The notes below the pieces were generated by a model. That model was not told the origin of the DNA and did no database searches. It saw only the letters and a list, made by a program, of their open reading frames with translations. Below, one piece after another: positions 47,977-56,100 of a stretch of DNA of 64,000 bases. Each line of letters starts with the position of its first letter. Position 1 is the first letter of the stretch. The stretch is from NCBI RefSeq assembly GCF_002751875.1, contig NZ_NMZM01000008.1, forward strand, positions 1 to 64,000, given 5' to 3'. A program made the translations under genes and the position numbers. The stretch is from Oceaniglobus indicus. GTDB taxonomy: Bacteria; Pseudomonadota; Alphaproteobacteria; Rhodobacterales; Rhodobacteraceae.

Positions 47977-48099
47977 CACGCCGTTCCCACGCAAAATTCA
48001 GGCGGGCTGCCGCGCAAGTTTCGAGCCTATAAACAGATGACACAATTCTGCCCGATTCGCCTGTTTGTTTCAATTTGTAGCGTTATCGGGAGAGTCACC

Positions 48100-48318
48100 A
48101 TGGGCATGCCAAGCAACAAGGTTGCCGTCGACGAAGCCGCATACTGGGCGCTGGAAGAGGCGTTGCTGGACTATGTACGACTCTACGGCATGACTGACAA
48201 TGCGCGCAAAGCACTGACGGGGTCACGGCCCGAGCGACTGTCGGGAGACGGCAGTTCTGCGCGTGCCAGCCTGCGCTTGGTTGAAGGCGTTGGGGCTTGG
48301 CGCAATCGCCTGTGCTAG
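48100..48318 (+). CDS. Small hypothetical protein
   Basis: This 72-aa protein begins MGMPSNKVAVDEAAYWALEE with a GGGAGAG ribosome site in front. The first 45 residues look like a compact helical domain; the last 25 are low-complexity. It is the last gene before the lower-GC cargo region. Family unknown. Confidence 0.45.
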   Translation: MGMPSNKVAVDEAAYWALEEALLDYVRLYGMTDNARKALTGSRPERLSGDGSSARASLRLVEGVGAWRNRLC

Positions 48319-48669
48319 GCGAACAAAGGCGGCCCGTTTAGAACCGGTTTGGCGGAAGCATTGGGCCGCTGCTGAGCGCCATCTACTTGGTGGAGGACAT
48401 GCAAATCGGGCGGAATGCGGAAGTTCGCTGCGTCTGCGACGAAGTATGTCTAGGAAGCAAGAAGCGGACATTGCTGCAAGCCCCGCAGCCCGCTGTGAGG
48501 GGTTGGGAGGAGCCCTGTTTGAAATTCTCTCGGTGGCTGAGGGTAGGCCATTTGCTGGTTTTTTCATACTCAAATTGCAACCAGATACTCTGGTAAAGCT
48601 CTATTTGCATTGGACAACAACCCAACTCGCGGAGTAATTGAAAAGCCGGTTCATTTTGGGTGGAGTAAG
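48319..48669. other. Non-coding stretch before cargo gene
   Basis: I see no supported gene here. Frames are short or of odd composition on both strands. It holds the ribosome site GGAG (48662-48665) of the next gene, and GC content falls through it. Confidence 0.5.
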
Positions 48670-49884
48670 ATGTTCAACAACGTCACTTTTCGGCGAAGCG
48701 AGGCAAGCCCTCAAAGCTTCATAGACCTTGGAGCCCTCGCCGAAGCTCTACTCTTTTATCAACAAGCAAATCTCCTACTGGATACCTCTAACCTAAGTCA
48801 TCTGCTCAAGACGATAGGGCCCTCGACCACACAACGGTTAATCTCCTCGCCTAGCGTACGCCCGCTCCTTGTTTGGGAAACCCTCGGAGTCAAAACTGAT
48901 CACGGCGCACTTCCAGTTCATGACTTTGTGCAATTCCAGTTAGCCGGTTCCAAAGAGAAAGGTTTCATCAATTCAAAGGAGGTTCGTGTTAAAAAGATCT
49001 TCGAAAGATCATTAGGAAGGTCAGGGGCAACGAACAGGGCCGCTATTGAGTTCTCAAAAATAGCTAAAGTGCAAAAAATTTCAGAGGGAATCGCAGATAA
49101 AAGTGGGCTTCCTGCGCTGGCGAGAGCCGACTTGGACAATCCAGACTTCGTGCATCAAGCTATTGCGCTGTCTCTAAAAGAAAAAGCTCCCAATATGCCC
49201 CTAGGTGACAATTGGCGCTTTATACCTCACCGAGTGAAAGACGGGTTTCTCATCGAAACGAACCTCGATTTTGACCGGCTAAACGAAGAGTACCGGAAAA
49301 GTTGGCCGGTCGAACACAGCACTCTAACGCCTCAGTTCCTTCTCACAGATCTTCTCGAAGCGCATGCAGGGCTGCATTTTGCGTCGCTGTATGGATCGGA
49401 CGTAATCACCACCCCATTGTCATCAAGAATAATGCAACTAAAGCTCCAGAGGGTGGTTGAAAGTCGTTTAGGAAACGTGGCTGAAATCGAGCTTTTTCAA
49501 AATGCAACTATTGGCAAAGGAAATACAATCCGAGAGGCGATAAACAGTGGCGAGCGGAGCTTTGAAGAATTTCTAGACCTTTTGGAACACGCCGCTCAAT
49601 TCAAAGACTGGCTTGCCGAACAAGAGCCAGATCAGTCTCTTGTTCAGGACTACTATTCAGAAGTAATCGCCGGAACTTGGGCTGAGAAGCTACCCGGGAA
49701 ATCTTTTCGTTGGGTTTTCTTTACCGGTGCAGGCCTCCTACTGGATTTGGCCATCCCTACCGGTTTTGGAACTGCGACTGGCGTCGTTCTCAGTGCTGGG
49801 GACGCATTCTTGCTAGATAAAGTTGCAAAGGGGTGGAAGCCCAATCAATTTGTAGAAGGACCGTTAAGGCAATTCACATCGTAG
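48670..49884 (+). CDS. Uncharacterised cargo protein with C-terminal hydrophobic segment
   Basis: This 404-aa protein is not recognised. Near the N-terminus is LLLDTSNLSHLL (Asp38), and in the middle LYGSDVITTPLSS (Asp244). Both resemble edges of PIN-like nuclease folds, but this is weak. Residues 348-385 are hydrophobic with two glycine-rich stretches (VFFTGAGLLLDLAIP, TGVVLSAGDAFLLD), which could insert in a membrane. Codon use and GC are clearly lower than in neighbouring genes, so it was recently acquired. ATG 48670 has GGAG five bases upstream. Position at the end of a prophage suggests a host-benefit or anti-phage cargo gene. Confidence 0.75.
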   Translation: MFNNVTFRRSEASPQSFIDLGALAEALLFYQQANLLLDTSNLSHLLKTIGPSTTQRLISSPSVRPLLVWETLGVKTDHGALPVHDFVQFQLAGSKEKGFINSKEVRVKKIFERSLGRSGATNRAAIEFSKIAKVQKISEGIADKSGLPALARADLDNPDFVHQAIALSLKEKAPNMPLGDNWRFIPHRVKDGFLIETNLDFDRLNEEYRKSWPVEHSTLTPQFLLTDLLEAHAGLHFASLYGSDVITTPLSSRIMQLKLQRVVESRLGNVAEIELFQNATIGKGNTIREAINSGERSFEEFLDLLEHAAQFKDWLAEQEPDQSLVQDYYSEVIAGTWAEKLPGKSFRWVFFTGAGLLLDLAIPTGFGTATGVVLSAGDAFLLDKVAKGWKPNQFVEGPLRQFTS

Positions 49885-50262
49885 TCTTTCGTCCGCGATG
49901 ACCCCGTTTCAAGCGAGATAAATGCTGCGATGCCTCGCAAACGTCAGCTTTTGGGAGCTCGATCTCCGCGATGAACGACGGGATGAATGTCCGGTAAGGG
50001 CCGATCGCGCCATGAGGCCCCGCCAGGCTGAGCCCGCGGCGCGGTGCAGCGCCGCATGACCGCTCCGGAGCCTTTTTTACTCATGCCGCCTCGGCATTAA
50101 TATACAAGTACGGAAATGCAGCGATCGCACGCCGCCCAAAGTGGGATGCTGAATCGACCATATCGGCCTCCGCATAAGCGGACTGTGGAATTGCGGCGCC
50201 AACCAAGGGCTTTAAAACCGGGTTGGATGAAACTCAACAGCATGACCGCCCTTGCTCCAAGA
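49885..50262. other. Intergenic gap between cargo genes
   Basis: Nothing coding is supported. ATGCCG-CCT-CGGCAT forms a small perfect hairpin near 50085-50100, with a T6 run (CTTTTTTAC) just to its left. It could terminate the leftward PIN-like gene's transcript, though the geometry is imperfect. Confidence 0.4.
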
Positions 50263-51195
50263 TTAAAGGCCGTCAATAGAGGTTAGAAGCCGTGTGCTAA
50301 AAGTCGTGCCTAAACCGGCTTGACGGGCCAGATTGATAAATGCTTTCTCGCCGATGACAATGTCAGCAAGCGGCAACGTTATTGCGAACGCTGACATGTC
50401 TCGTAGATCGTTTTCTACGATTGGCCTCTCTTGATCCTCGAGTCGTATCGCCAGTTCCCTCTCTGTAGCAAAAATGGGAACGTCAACGGGTATACTACGG
50501 ACCAATGAAGAACCGATATCTCTAACATTTTTCCAGCCCAAGCCAAGTCGCTGGCCAGTTGCAAGGATGAAATCAAGCTCGTCAATCATCAGGCGCGCGC
50601 CATAGGCGCGTTTGCGAAACGCCAAGCCTTCGGCAGCGACTATAGCCCTTCTCGCTTCAATTTCTGCGATAAGATCGAACGAGGCAGCGCTAAAGCATCT
50701 GACGCCTTCGAGCCTCACTTCCTCGTCGCCAGCAGTTAAATAGTCAAATAGCATCCCCGCAGGATTGGAAAACATCTGGTCTAAAAATGCGCTTGATAGC
50801 GCGAGGCCGAACGTATCAGGCGAATAGTCAGCGACTGCTTCGAACCACAGGTCAGACAAGAACCAATGATCATCCAGCGGTTCATGCGCGATCCTAAATT
50901 TGTCTGCCAAATATGCCCCGAGAAGGTCACTCAATATTCGACGCCTGCTTCGGAAGACCTGCCCTTGGCTGATTGTGACTTGGGTTCGAGCCATGTTGGC
51001 TCGACGGATCGGATCGTTGATCTTCAAGGTTTCGTAGATATTGGCGAAGCTCAGCGGGACAATGTAGCGTTTATTCTGAAGTGCTTCGACAACCTTGACC
51101 AGCCGAGTATAGTCCTGCGGATAGCGTTCCTTGTCCCAAGCGCCCCGCGCCAGTGACACCCATGCATTCTGATCGAGATATAAAATTTCCGCCAC
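50263..51195 (-). CDS. Predicted PIN-like nuclease-domain protein
   Basis: This 310-aa protein begins MAEILYLDQNAWVSLARG, where Asp8 follows a hydrophobic strand as in PIN domains. The C-terminal end has Asp266 in ENDLRDMSAFAI and Asp278/Glu283 in LPLADIVIGEKAF, the usual distal acidic cluster. A long helical insert lies between. Such standalone PIN-like proteins cut RNA and occur in toxin or defence settings. No antitoxin partner is visible. It converges on the 404-aa cargo gene, and its base composition also differs from the chromosome. Confidence 0.7.
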   Translation of the reverse strand: MAEILYLDQNAWVSLARGAWDKERYPQDYTRLVKVVEALQNKRYIVPLSFANIYETLKINDPIRRANMARTQVTISQGQVFRSRRRILSDLLGAYLADKFRIAHEPLDDHWFLSDLWFEAVADYSPDTFGLALSSAFLDQMFSNPAGMLFDYLTAGDEEVRLEGVRCFSAASFDLIAEIEARRAIVAAEGLAFRKRAYGARLMIDELDFILATGQRLGLGWKNVRDIGSSLVRSIPVDVPIFATERELAIRLEDQERPIVENDLRDMSAFAITLPLADIVIGEKAFINLARQAGLGTTFSTRLLTSIDGL

Positions 51196-51631
51196 AGTTT
51201 TATTTAGCCTTAGCCGGTGACTGAGTATAGATGGTTGGTTGCGCTATTAGATCCGAGCCCCCCAATGTTAACTTCTGCGCAGCTACCATGTTAGCGCGCC
51301 TCTTGAGGCAATGTCCATTTCCCGCCCTTCTAGTAGGCCTTCTCGCAATCGCGACATGCATCACGCCGTTGCGTCGATTGGCCGGAAGCGTCTGCCTTGC
51401 GGACCCCCGCCTGCGAGGCCGTGCTGCACGATGTCTCGAACGGCCGATATGGGGAATCTGCGCCGTAGCGAAAGGCGAGTCTTCCAATGGCCGCAGAGGG
51501 CCGGAACCGCCTAATCTCTTGGGGGGGGGGCCTATTCCATGTAATAGCGAGCCTAGGATGCAACGTTTGCTGCGCGTCAACTTTAACACTCAGCCAAAAT
51601 GACGGGCATTGACCGGAAAACGCTGGTCCGT
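51196..51631. other. Non-coding mosaic region with G10 tract
   Basis: Short overlapping frames exist on both strands, but none has a ribosome site, normal composition or recognisable family. A run of ten G lies at about 51521-51530. I regard the region as degraded sequence inside the element. Confidence 0.45.
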
Positions 51632-52446
51632 TCAGGTCCTGGTGTCGCCCTCTGTCTCGATCTTCAACGGCTCGCCGCAATGTTTGCAGTGGATCGCATC
51701 AGGTTCGTGCCGGTTCAGGCCGCATTCCGGGCATCTGTACTTGATCTTTGATGGCTGGAAGATGGCGCGCGCCAATTGCACAAACAGCGCTACGCCGACG
51801 ACCATGATGAATACCGTCAACAGCTTTCCGCCGGGTGTCGTCATGGTGATGTCGCCAAAACCCGTCGTGGTGAGCGTCGCCACCGTGAAATAAAGCGCGT
51901 CAACATAGCCAGCGAGGCAAGCTTCTTCATCGAACGCCAGCAGGAAGACGAACGACGTGGTCACAAATATGAAGACGAATAAGTTGACCGCAGCGAGGAT
52001 CGCGTCTTCGTGGCGGCGAAAGTACAAGCTTTCGCGCCGAAGGTCACGCAGCAGGTGATGGCGTGGATCAGCCGCAAGCCCCGCAGCACACGGAGGAATG
52101 CGAAGTTCTCGGTGACAAGCGGTGCCAGCAGCAAGGATGCCACGACGACCAGATCCGCAAGGGTGTAGATGCGAGTCAGTTCCCGGCGCAGGTTATCGGA
52201 GATCCAGAACCGGGCCGCGAGGTCCAGAACTATGAGCAGGCCGAGTCCAGTGTTCAGCGCTGCCGTAACTGGCGTCGTGGGCAGCGGCGCGGTCGCAATG
52301 AAATACACGATGGTAAACGCATCGAAAACGATCAGCCCATAGCGAAACCGCCGGGCGCGCTGGCTTTGACCGATGTAGAGCACTCTGATCGTTCGCTGCA
52401 GTTCTTCCATTTGCGCAACATGCCACAGGATTTCGCCCGGGACCAT
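51632..52446 (-). pseudogene. Frameshifted potassium-channel-like gene with C-terminal zinc ribbon
   Basis: The first part (from 52446) encodes four membrane helices, with FAFLRVLRGLRLIHA as an S4-like segment. After about 52058 the channel continues in another frame with RRHEDAILAAVNLFVF, the pore filter TLTTTGFGD, a last helix, and a zinc ribbon (CPECG and CKHCG). Restoring one missing base in GCC(T)ATCAC would join them as LIHAYHLLRDLRRE. As read, the gene is broken into two. It is either a pseudogene or a sequencing error. Confidence 0.75.
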
Positions 52447-52518
52447 GAGCCGAGCCCACGTCCAACCTCGCCCCGTCGGTTTTCAGCATAAGAGCGTGGC
52501 CGATGTCGTGAAATCCGC

Positions 52519-52579
52519 GTTCCCAAATTCATGTTTTGTTCCGGTGGCCGTCACCACAAAACGGGCGGGCGTTGGGAAC
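52519..52579. promoter_or_regulatory. Candidate integrase arm sites near attR
   Basis: GTTCCCAA at 52519-52526 and its inverse TTGGGAAC at 52572-52579 match the octamer repeated beside attL. They lie 40-100 bp inside the right end of the element. Confidence 0.45.
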
Positions 52580-52620
52580 AAGAGATAAGTATCTATCAAG
52601 CGGATAGGATGCATATACCT

Positions 52621-52668
52621 TCGTTCGCAACGACGAGGTCGTCGGTTCGATCCCGATCGACTCCACCA
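52621..52668 (+). repeat. attR: 48-bp direct repeat of tRNA-Ala 3' part
   Basis: Exact copy of 40837-40884. Only the 3' 48 nt of the tRNA are present, so it is not a functional tRNA gene. It marks the right boundary of the element. Confidence 0.95.
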
Positions 52669-52851
52669 GATCATCAGACAACAGAACGTCCGCCCCGGCG
52701 GCGCGCTATTTCGGGCCTTGATGTCGCATATCCCGACGCAAGCGGGGATGTCCGCGCGGCACGGGTTGACGAAGCGATGCCGCACGCCGATGTGCCTCTG
52801 GCGGGTGGGACGCAGTGATGCAACCTTTGACCCCCGCGTGTGTTGGAGCGT

Positions 52852-53505
52852 ATGAGCGACATGACATCTTTCCAACGCGGCGGTGCCACCCGGACCCGTC
52901 GCGCCGCCCCCGAACCGCGCCACCGCGCCGTCGGCGAGATCGTTGATCGGCTGGAGTGCCTGGCGGGCGAACGCGATGTTTCGGTCGAACGGATCGTGTC
53001 GTCGTTCGGCCCGTCGTCGGTTCTGGCCATGCTTCTGGTGCCCGCCCTGCTGGTGGTGTCACCGCTTAGCGGGGTGCCCCTGTTCTCAAGCATTTGCGGC
53101 ATTTCCATCGTCGCCATTGCATCGCAGATCCTGTTGGGCCGCGATCACGTGTGGTTGCCGCAGCGCATCATGCGCCTGCATTTGTCGGGTGCGCGGATGA
53201 AGCGGGCCAACGGCATCTTGCGCCGTATCGCCGGCTGGCTCGACCGGCTGTCCAGGCCGCGGCTGCAACCCCTGGTGCATCCTCCGATGTCTGCGCTGGC
53301 GCTTGCCCTGTGCATCTTGGCCGGGCTGACGATGCCGGTTCTGGAATTCGTCCCGTTCTCGTCCTCGTTGCTGGGGGCGATGGTTTCGCTGATCGCGGTG
53401 GGCCTGCTGGTCGGCGACGGGATCTTCGTGGTGGCCGGGCTGGTGTTCGGCGCGGTGGCGGGGGCTGTCCCGTTCTTCGTGATCACCGCGGTCGTTTCAC
53501 CCTGA
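52852..53505 (+). CDS. ExoD-family membrane protein
   Basis: This 217-aa protein has a cytoplasmic N-terminus and about four to five membrane helices. Its pattern (SFGPSSVLAMLLVPALLVVSP, then ISIVAIASQILLGRDHVWLP) fits ExoD, first linked to exopolysaccharide synthesis in Sinorhizobium. The exact role is unknown. The ATG at 52852 has TTGGAG in front. Confidence 0.85.
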   Translation: MSDMTSFQRGGATRTRRAAPEPRHRAVGEIVDRLECLAGERDVSVERIVSSFGPSSVLAMLLVPALLVVSPLSGVPLFSSICGISIVAIASQILLGRDHVWLPQRIMRLHLSGARMKRANGILRRIAGWLDRLSRPRLQPLVHPPMSALALALCILAGLTMPVLEFVPFSSSLLGAMVSLIAVGLLVGDGIFVVAGLVFGAVAGAVPFFVITAVVSP

Positions 53506-53602
53506 CGTCCGGACGCAAGCGCCGGCATCCACCCTTCGGCCTTGCCGCGGGGGCGGGCCGCGCCTACGCTGACGTGCGGACCCCGTTGGAAGGAGCCAGC
53601 CC

Positions 53603-54229
53603 ATGGGCGGAAAAGTGATTACCGTCGCACAGCAGAAAGGCGGCTCGGGGAAGACCACGATTGCCGTCAATCTAGCCGTCGCCTTCGTGCGCGCCGGCAA
53701 GTCGGTCGCGCTGCTGGATACCGATCCGCAGGGGTCGCTGGGTCGGTGGTTCATGGCCCGGCACGCCGACGGGATCGATGACATGGAATTTTCCACGGCC
53801 AGCGCCTGGGGCGTCGGGTATGAATGTGAAAAGCTGAAGAAGACCTGTGATGTCGTCATTCTCGATACACCGCCCAAGGTCGATGCCGACCTGCGCCCCG
53901 CGCTGAAGGTGTCGGACCTGGTGATCGTGCCGGTCGCATCGTCTCAGGTCGACGTCTGGGCGGTGGAATCGGTGCTGGACCTGGTGGCACGCGAACGCAA
54001 GCCGGCGATGGTGGTGCTGAACCGCTTCAAACCCGGCACACGTGTCGGCGCCGACGTCAGCGCGGCCATCGGCGCGATGGATGTGCCCGTGGCCGAGACG
54101 AAACTGGGCAACCGGGTTGTCTATGCCGAAACGCTGGGGCTGGGGCGCGGCGTGCAGGATCGCGGGCGCAGTGCAGCCACGGATGAGGTCGTCGCCCTGC
54201 TGGGCGAGGTCGAAAACGCGCTGGGCTGA
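53603..54229 (+). CDS. Orphan ParA-family ATPase
   Basis: This 208-aa protein has the deviant Walker A QQKGGSGKTT, Walker A' LLDTDPQGSLGRW and Walker B ILDTPPK. There is no ParB gene or obvious partner next to it, so it may position a cellular cargo rather than partition a replicon. A hairpin (TGACCG/CGGTCA, 54261-54282) follows it. Confidence 0.88.
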   Translation: MGGKVITVAQQKGGSGKTTIAVNLAVAFVRAGKSVALLDTDPQGSLGRWFMARHADGIDDMEFSTASAWGVGYECEKLKKTCDVVILDTPPKVDADLRPALKVSDLVIVPVASSQVDVWAVESVLDLVARERKPAMVVLNRFKPGTRVGADVSAAIGAMDVPVAETKLGNRVVYAETLGLGRGVQDRGRSAATDEVVALLGEVENALG

Positions 54230-54260
54230 TCGCGTGACGGGGCAGGGGCGATCACCGGAA

Positions 54261-54282
54261 TGACCGATCCGGGAACCGGTCA
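54261..54282. terminator. Hairpin between parA-like and csp genes
   Basis: TGACCGATCC and GAACCGGTCA pair imperfectly around GG. The stem lies between the converging parA-like and cold-shock genes and could stop transcripts from both sides. The flanking T-tracts are weak. Confidence 0.4.
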
Positions 54283-54307
54283 TTCGCCTGTTTCTCTGGC
54301 TTGAAGA

Positions 54308-54514
54308 TCAGAGCGGTTTCAGGTTGACCGCGCTTTCACGTCCGTCACGACCGGCTTCGACATCGAATTCGATCTTCTGATCATCGCGCAACCCGGTCAG
54401 GCCGGACCGTTCGACGGCCGAGATGTGAACGAAGATATCCTTGCCGCCCGTATCGGGCGCGATGAAGCCGTAACCTTTGGTGGTGTTGAACCATTTAACG
54501 GTGCCACTGGCCAT
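54308..54514 (-). CDS. Cold-shock protein (CspA family)
   Basis: This 68-aa single cold-shock domain has RNP1 KGYGFIAPD and RNP2 DIFVHISAV. It is an RNA chaperone. A long untranslated leader of up to about 200 nt precedes it (54515-54715), as for cold-regulated csp genes. It is paralogous to the csp gene 270 bp upstream. Confidence 0.95.
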   Translation of the reverse strand: MASGTVKWFNTTKGYGFIAPDTGGKDIFVHISAVERSGLTGLRDDQKIEFDVEAGRDGRESAVNLKPL

Positions 54515-54715
54515 GCCGTTTCTCCTTGCTGTGGCTGTTCGCGAAAGTGCAACAGCGCGGCGCTGTCAGAACTTGATCGAATTCCGTAGCCTTGGAAAGC
54601 AAGCAGGGTCGATGTATGTGACGTCGCGGTTATGGATTTTGACAGGACAAGATGCACCCGTAAAGAAAAATCCGGTTTGCGCGCCCGCACATGCCGCAAG
54701 ATACGGATCGGACAC

Positions 54716-54744
54716 AAAAAAACCGGCCCCCAAGGGCCGGTTTT
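54716..54744 (-). terminator. Intrinsic terminator after second csp gene
   Basis: On the minus strand AAAACCGGCCC-TTGGG-GGCCGG runs into TTTTTTT, a strong stem with a T-tract, 38 bp after the csp stop at 54782. It separates the two csp genes into different transcripts. Confidence 0.9.
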
Positions 54745-54781
54745 CCGATCGCTCACCATCGAGATCGACGGCGCCGGTAAA

Positions 54782-54988
54782 TCAGGCCAGGGCCAGGTTT
54801 ACGGCGCTCTCGCGGCCGTCACGGCCGGATTCGATGTCGAAGGTGACTTTCTGGTTGTCGGCAAGGCCGGTCAGACCCGAACGCTCAACCGCTGAAATGT
54901 GGACGAAAACGTCCTTGCTTCCGCCTTCGGGCTCGATAAATCCGAAACCTTTGGTGGCGTTGAACCATTTCACGGTGCCATTGGCCAT
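54782..54988 (-). CDS. Cold-shock protein (CspA family)
   Basis: This 68-aa cold-shock domain has KGFGFIEPE and DVFVHISAV. It differs from its neighbour at scattered positions, mainly in the loop and C-terminus, so the two arose by an older duplication. It has its own terminator and a separate upstream region of more than 200 bp. Confidence 0.95.
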   Translation of the reverse strand: MANGTVKWFNATKGFGFIEPEGGSKDVFVHISAVERSGLTGLADNQKVTFDIESGRDGRESAVNLALA

Positions 54989-55221
54989 CGTGTAAACTCC
55001 TGTCTTATGCCACCCACGAAATGCGGTGGCTCGGCTCGGTCAGTGCAAAATCGAAAGACTGTGGCCGGTATGTCGGAGAACAGTTGGTCGAAAGAGGTAA
55101 CGTTCGCACCCCCGACATGGGGCCAAACTCTGACGATTGCAAGTTTTTTTATGCAGCCCCTGCCGGTTTGGCGGCCATTCGCCAAAGGGCCCAGCCGAAC
55201 CCTTGCGTCCGGGTGGCGGAA

Positions 55222-55674
55222 TCAGCCCGGAACATACAGCGGCACGGTCGAGATCGCCATTTTCGCCGATCCGTTCTGAACGTCGCGGGCGTGCGAGATG
55301 TAGATCAGCGTCTGGTTCGCCTCGTCGAAGATGCGTTTCACCTGGACCGACTTCCAGATGATCGAGCGGCGTTCGGAGAACACCGATTCGCCCTCGTCCG
55401 AGCGGTCGATGTCGCCCAAGGTGATCGGCCCGGTCTGGCGGCAGGCGATGGATGAATTCGAAGGATCCTCGAACCAGTTGCCCTTTTGCAGCCGGTCGAT
55501 CAGGCCGCGATCGAAATAGGCAACATGACAGGTCACGCCTTCGACCTTCGGGTCACCGAAAGCTTCGATGACGATGTCATTGCCCAGCCAGTCGACGTCG
55601 ACGCTTCCGACCTCTTCGGCGGCAGCGGGCGTCATGAACGTGGCGAACAGGGCGGCGGCGATGATCGGGCGCAT
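55222..55674 (-). CDS. creA: CreA family periplasmic protein
   Basis: This 150-aa protein has a signal peptide (residues 1-19, AAAEE) and the CreA pattern: VDVDWLGNDIVIEAFGDP, VEGVTCHVAYFDRG, DPSNSSIACRQTGP. Two Cys probably form a disulfide. CreA is widespread in proteobacteria and its role is unknown. Confidence 0.92.
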   Translation of the reverse strand: MRPIIAAALFATFMTPAAAEEVGSVDVDWLGNDIVIEAFGDPKVEGVTCHVAYFDRGLIDRLQKGNWFEDPSNSSIACRQTGPITLGDIDRSDEGESVFSERRSIIWKSVQVKRIFDEANQTLIYISHARDVQNGSAKMAISTVPLYVPG

Positions 55675-56045
55675 GGATTTCCTTTCGGCTGAAACAGAGT
55701 GGGATGAACCCCGGCCGCGACGCCGGGTTCCCCAAGGCGGTCATTCGCCCGTTGGGCCGGCGTCGCAAAAGCGCCGTGGCCACGGATCAGGCAGGGCAGG
55801 GATGATATGGCGAAACGCCCGGACGGTTGAAACATCTGGTGTTTCTCCAAAGCCAAGACCGCCGCGGGTTGGGCGACGGTCCGGGAAGCTCTCACATGCG
55901 CACGCGTTGAGGATATACCTGAGTTTGAGGTGCTGTGGTCCGGCTTCTGATTCTTGATACCACAACTTGACCGAGTCGCCTAGCCTGTTCAGCGCCCGGC
56001 GTCAAAGTTGGAACCGTTGCGAGCGTGTAAAGGCACCCGGTGCCC

Positions 56046-56073
56046 TTGACGACGCCTGTTCAAGGTCTAAATA
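56046..56073 (+). promoter_or_regulatory. Promoter of tetR-type gene
   Basis: TTGACG at 56046-56051 and TAAATA at 56068-56073 are separated by 16 bp. This is the best sigma70-like pair in the region and lies about 28 bp upstream of the ATG. Confidence 0.6.
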
Positions 56074-56085
56074 CCGACCGTCGGT
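56073..56085. promoter_or_regulatory. TetR-type operator ACCGAC-C-GTCGGT
   Basis: A perfect 6-bp inverted repeat around one base overlaps the end of the -10 box and the likely transcription start. Its form and place are typical for TetR-family self-repression. Confidence 0.7.
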
Positions 56086-56100
56086 TTGTAATGGAATGAC

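Larger units (their letters stand above)
40837..52668. mobile_element. Decayed prophage / integrated element in tRNA-Ala(CGC)
   Basis: The element is bounded by 48-bp direct repeats and is about 11.8 kb long. From the left it holds an integrase, an excisionase-like protein, early phage genes, a truncated methyltransferase, a NusG-like/tail-protein deletion scar, a lysis cassette, and lower-GC cargo. No terminase, portal, capsid or tail assembly genes remain. The integrase ends only 65 bp from attL and looks intact, so excision may still be possible. Confidence 0.9.
55675..56100. other. Intergenic region upstream of TetR gene
   Basis: No gene is supported in the first 370 bp. The last 60 bp hold a clear promoter and palindrome for the TetR gene, annotated separately. 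Confidence 0.5.

Noticed and set aside
48263-48637. 124-codon plus-strand frame after the lysis cassette
   Set aside because: Begins inside another gene, has mixed low-complexity composition and no ribosome site.
51200-51602. Overlapping frames of about 125 codons on both strands
   Set aside because: No ribosome site, unusual composition, one crosses a G10 run, and no family resemblance.
52621-52668. Second tRNA-Ala gene
   Set aside because: Only the 3' 48 nt are present, with no D arm or 5' acceptor strand; it is the attR copy.
53603-54229. Plasmid partition locus or replication origin
   Set aside because: The ParA-like gene has no ParB, parS-like repeats or replication gene nearby; it is an orphan chromosomal ATPase.
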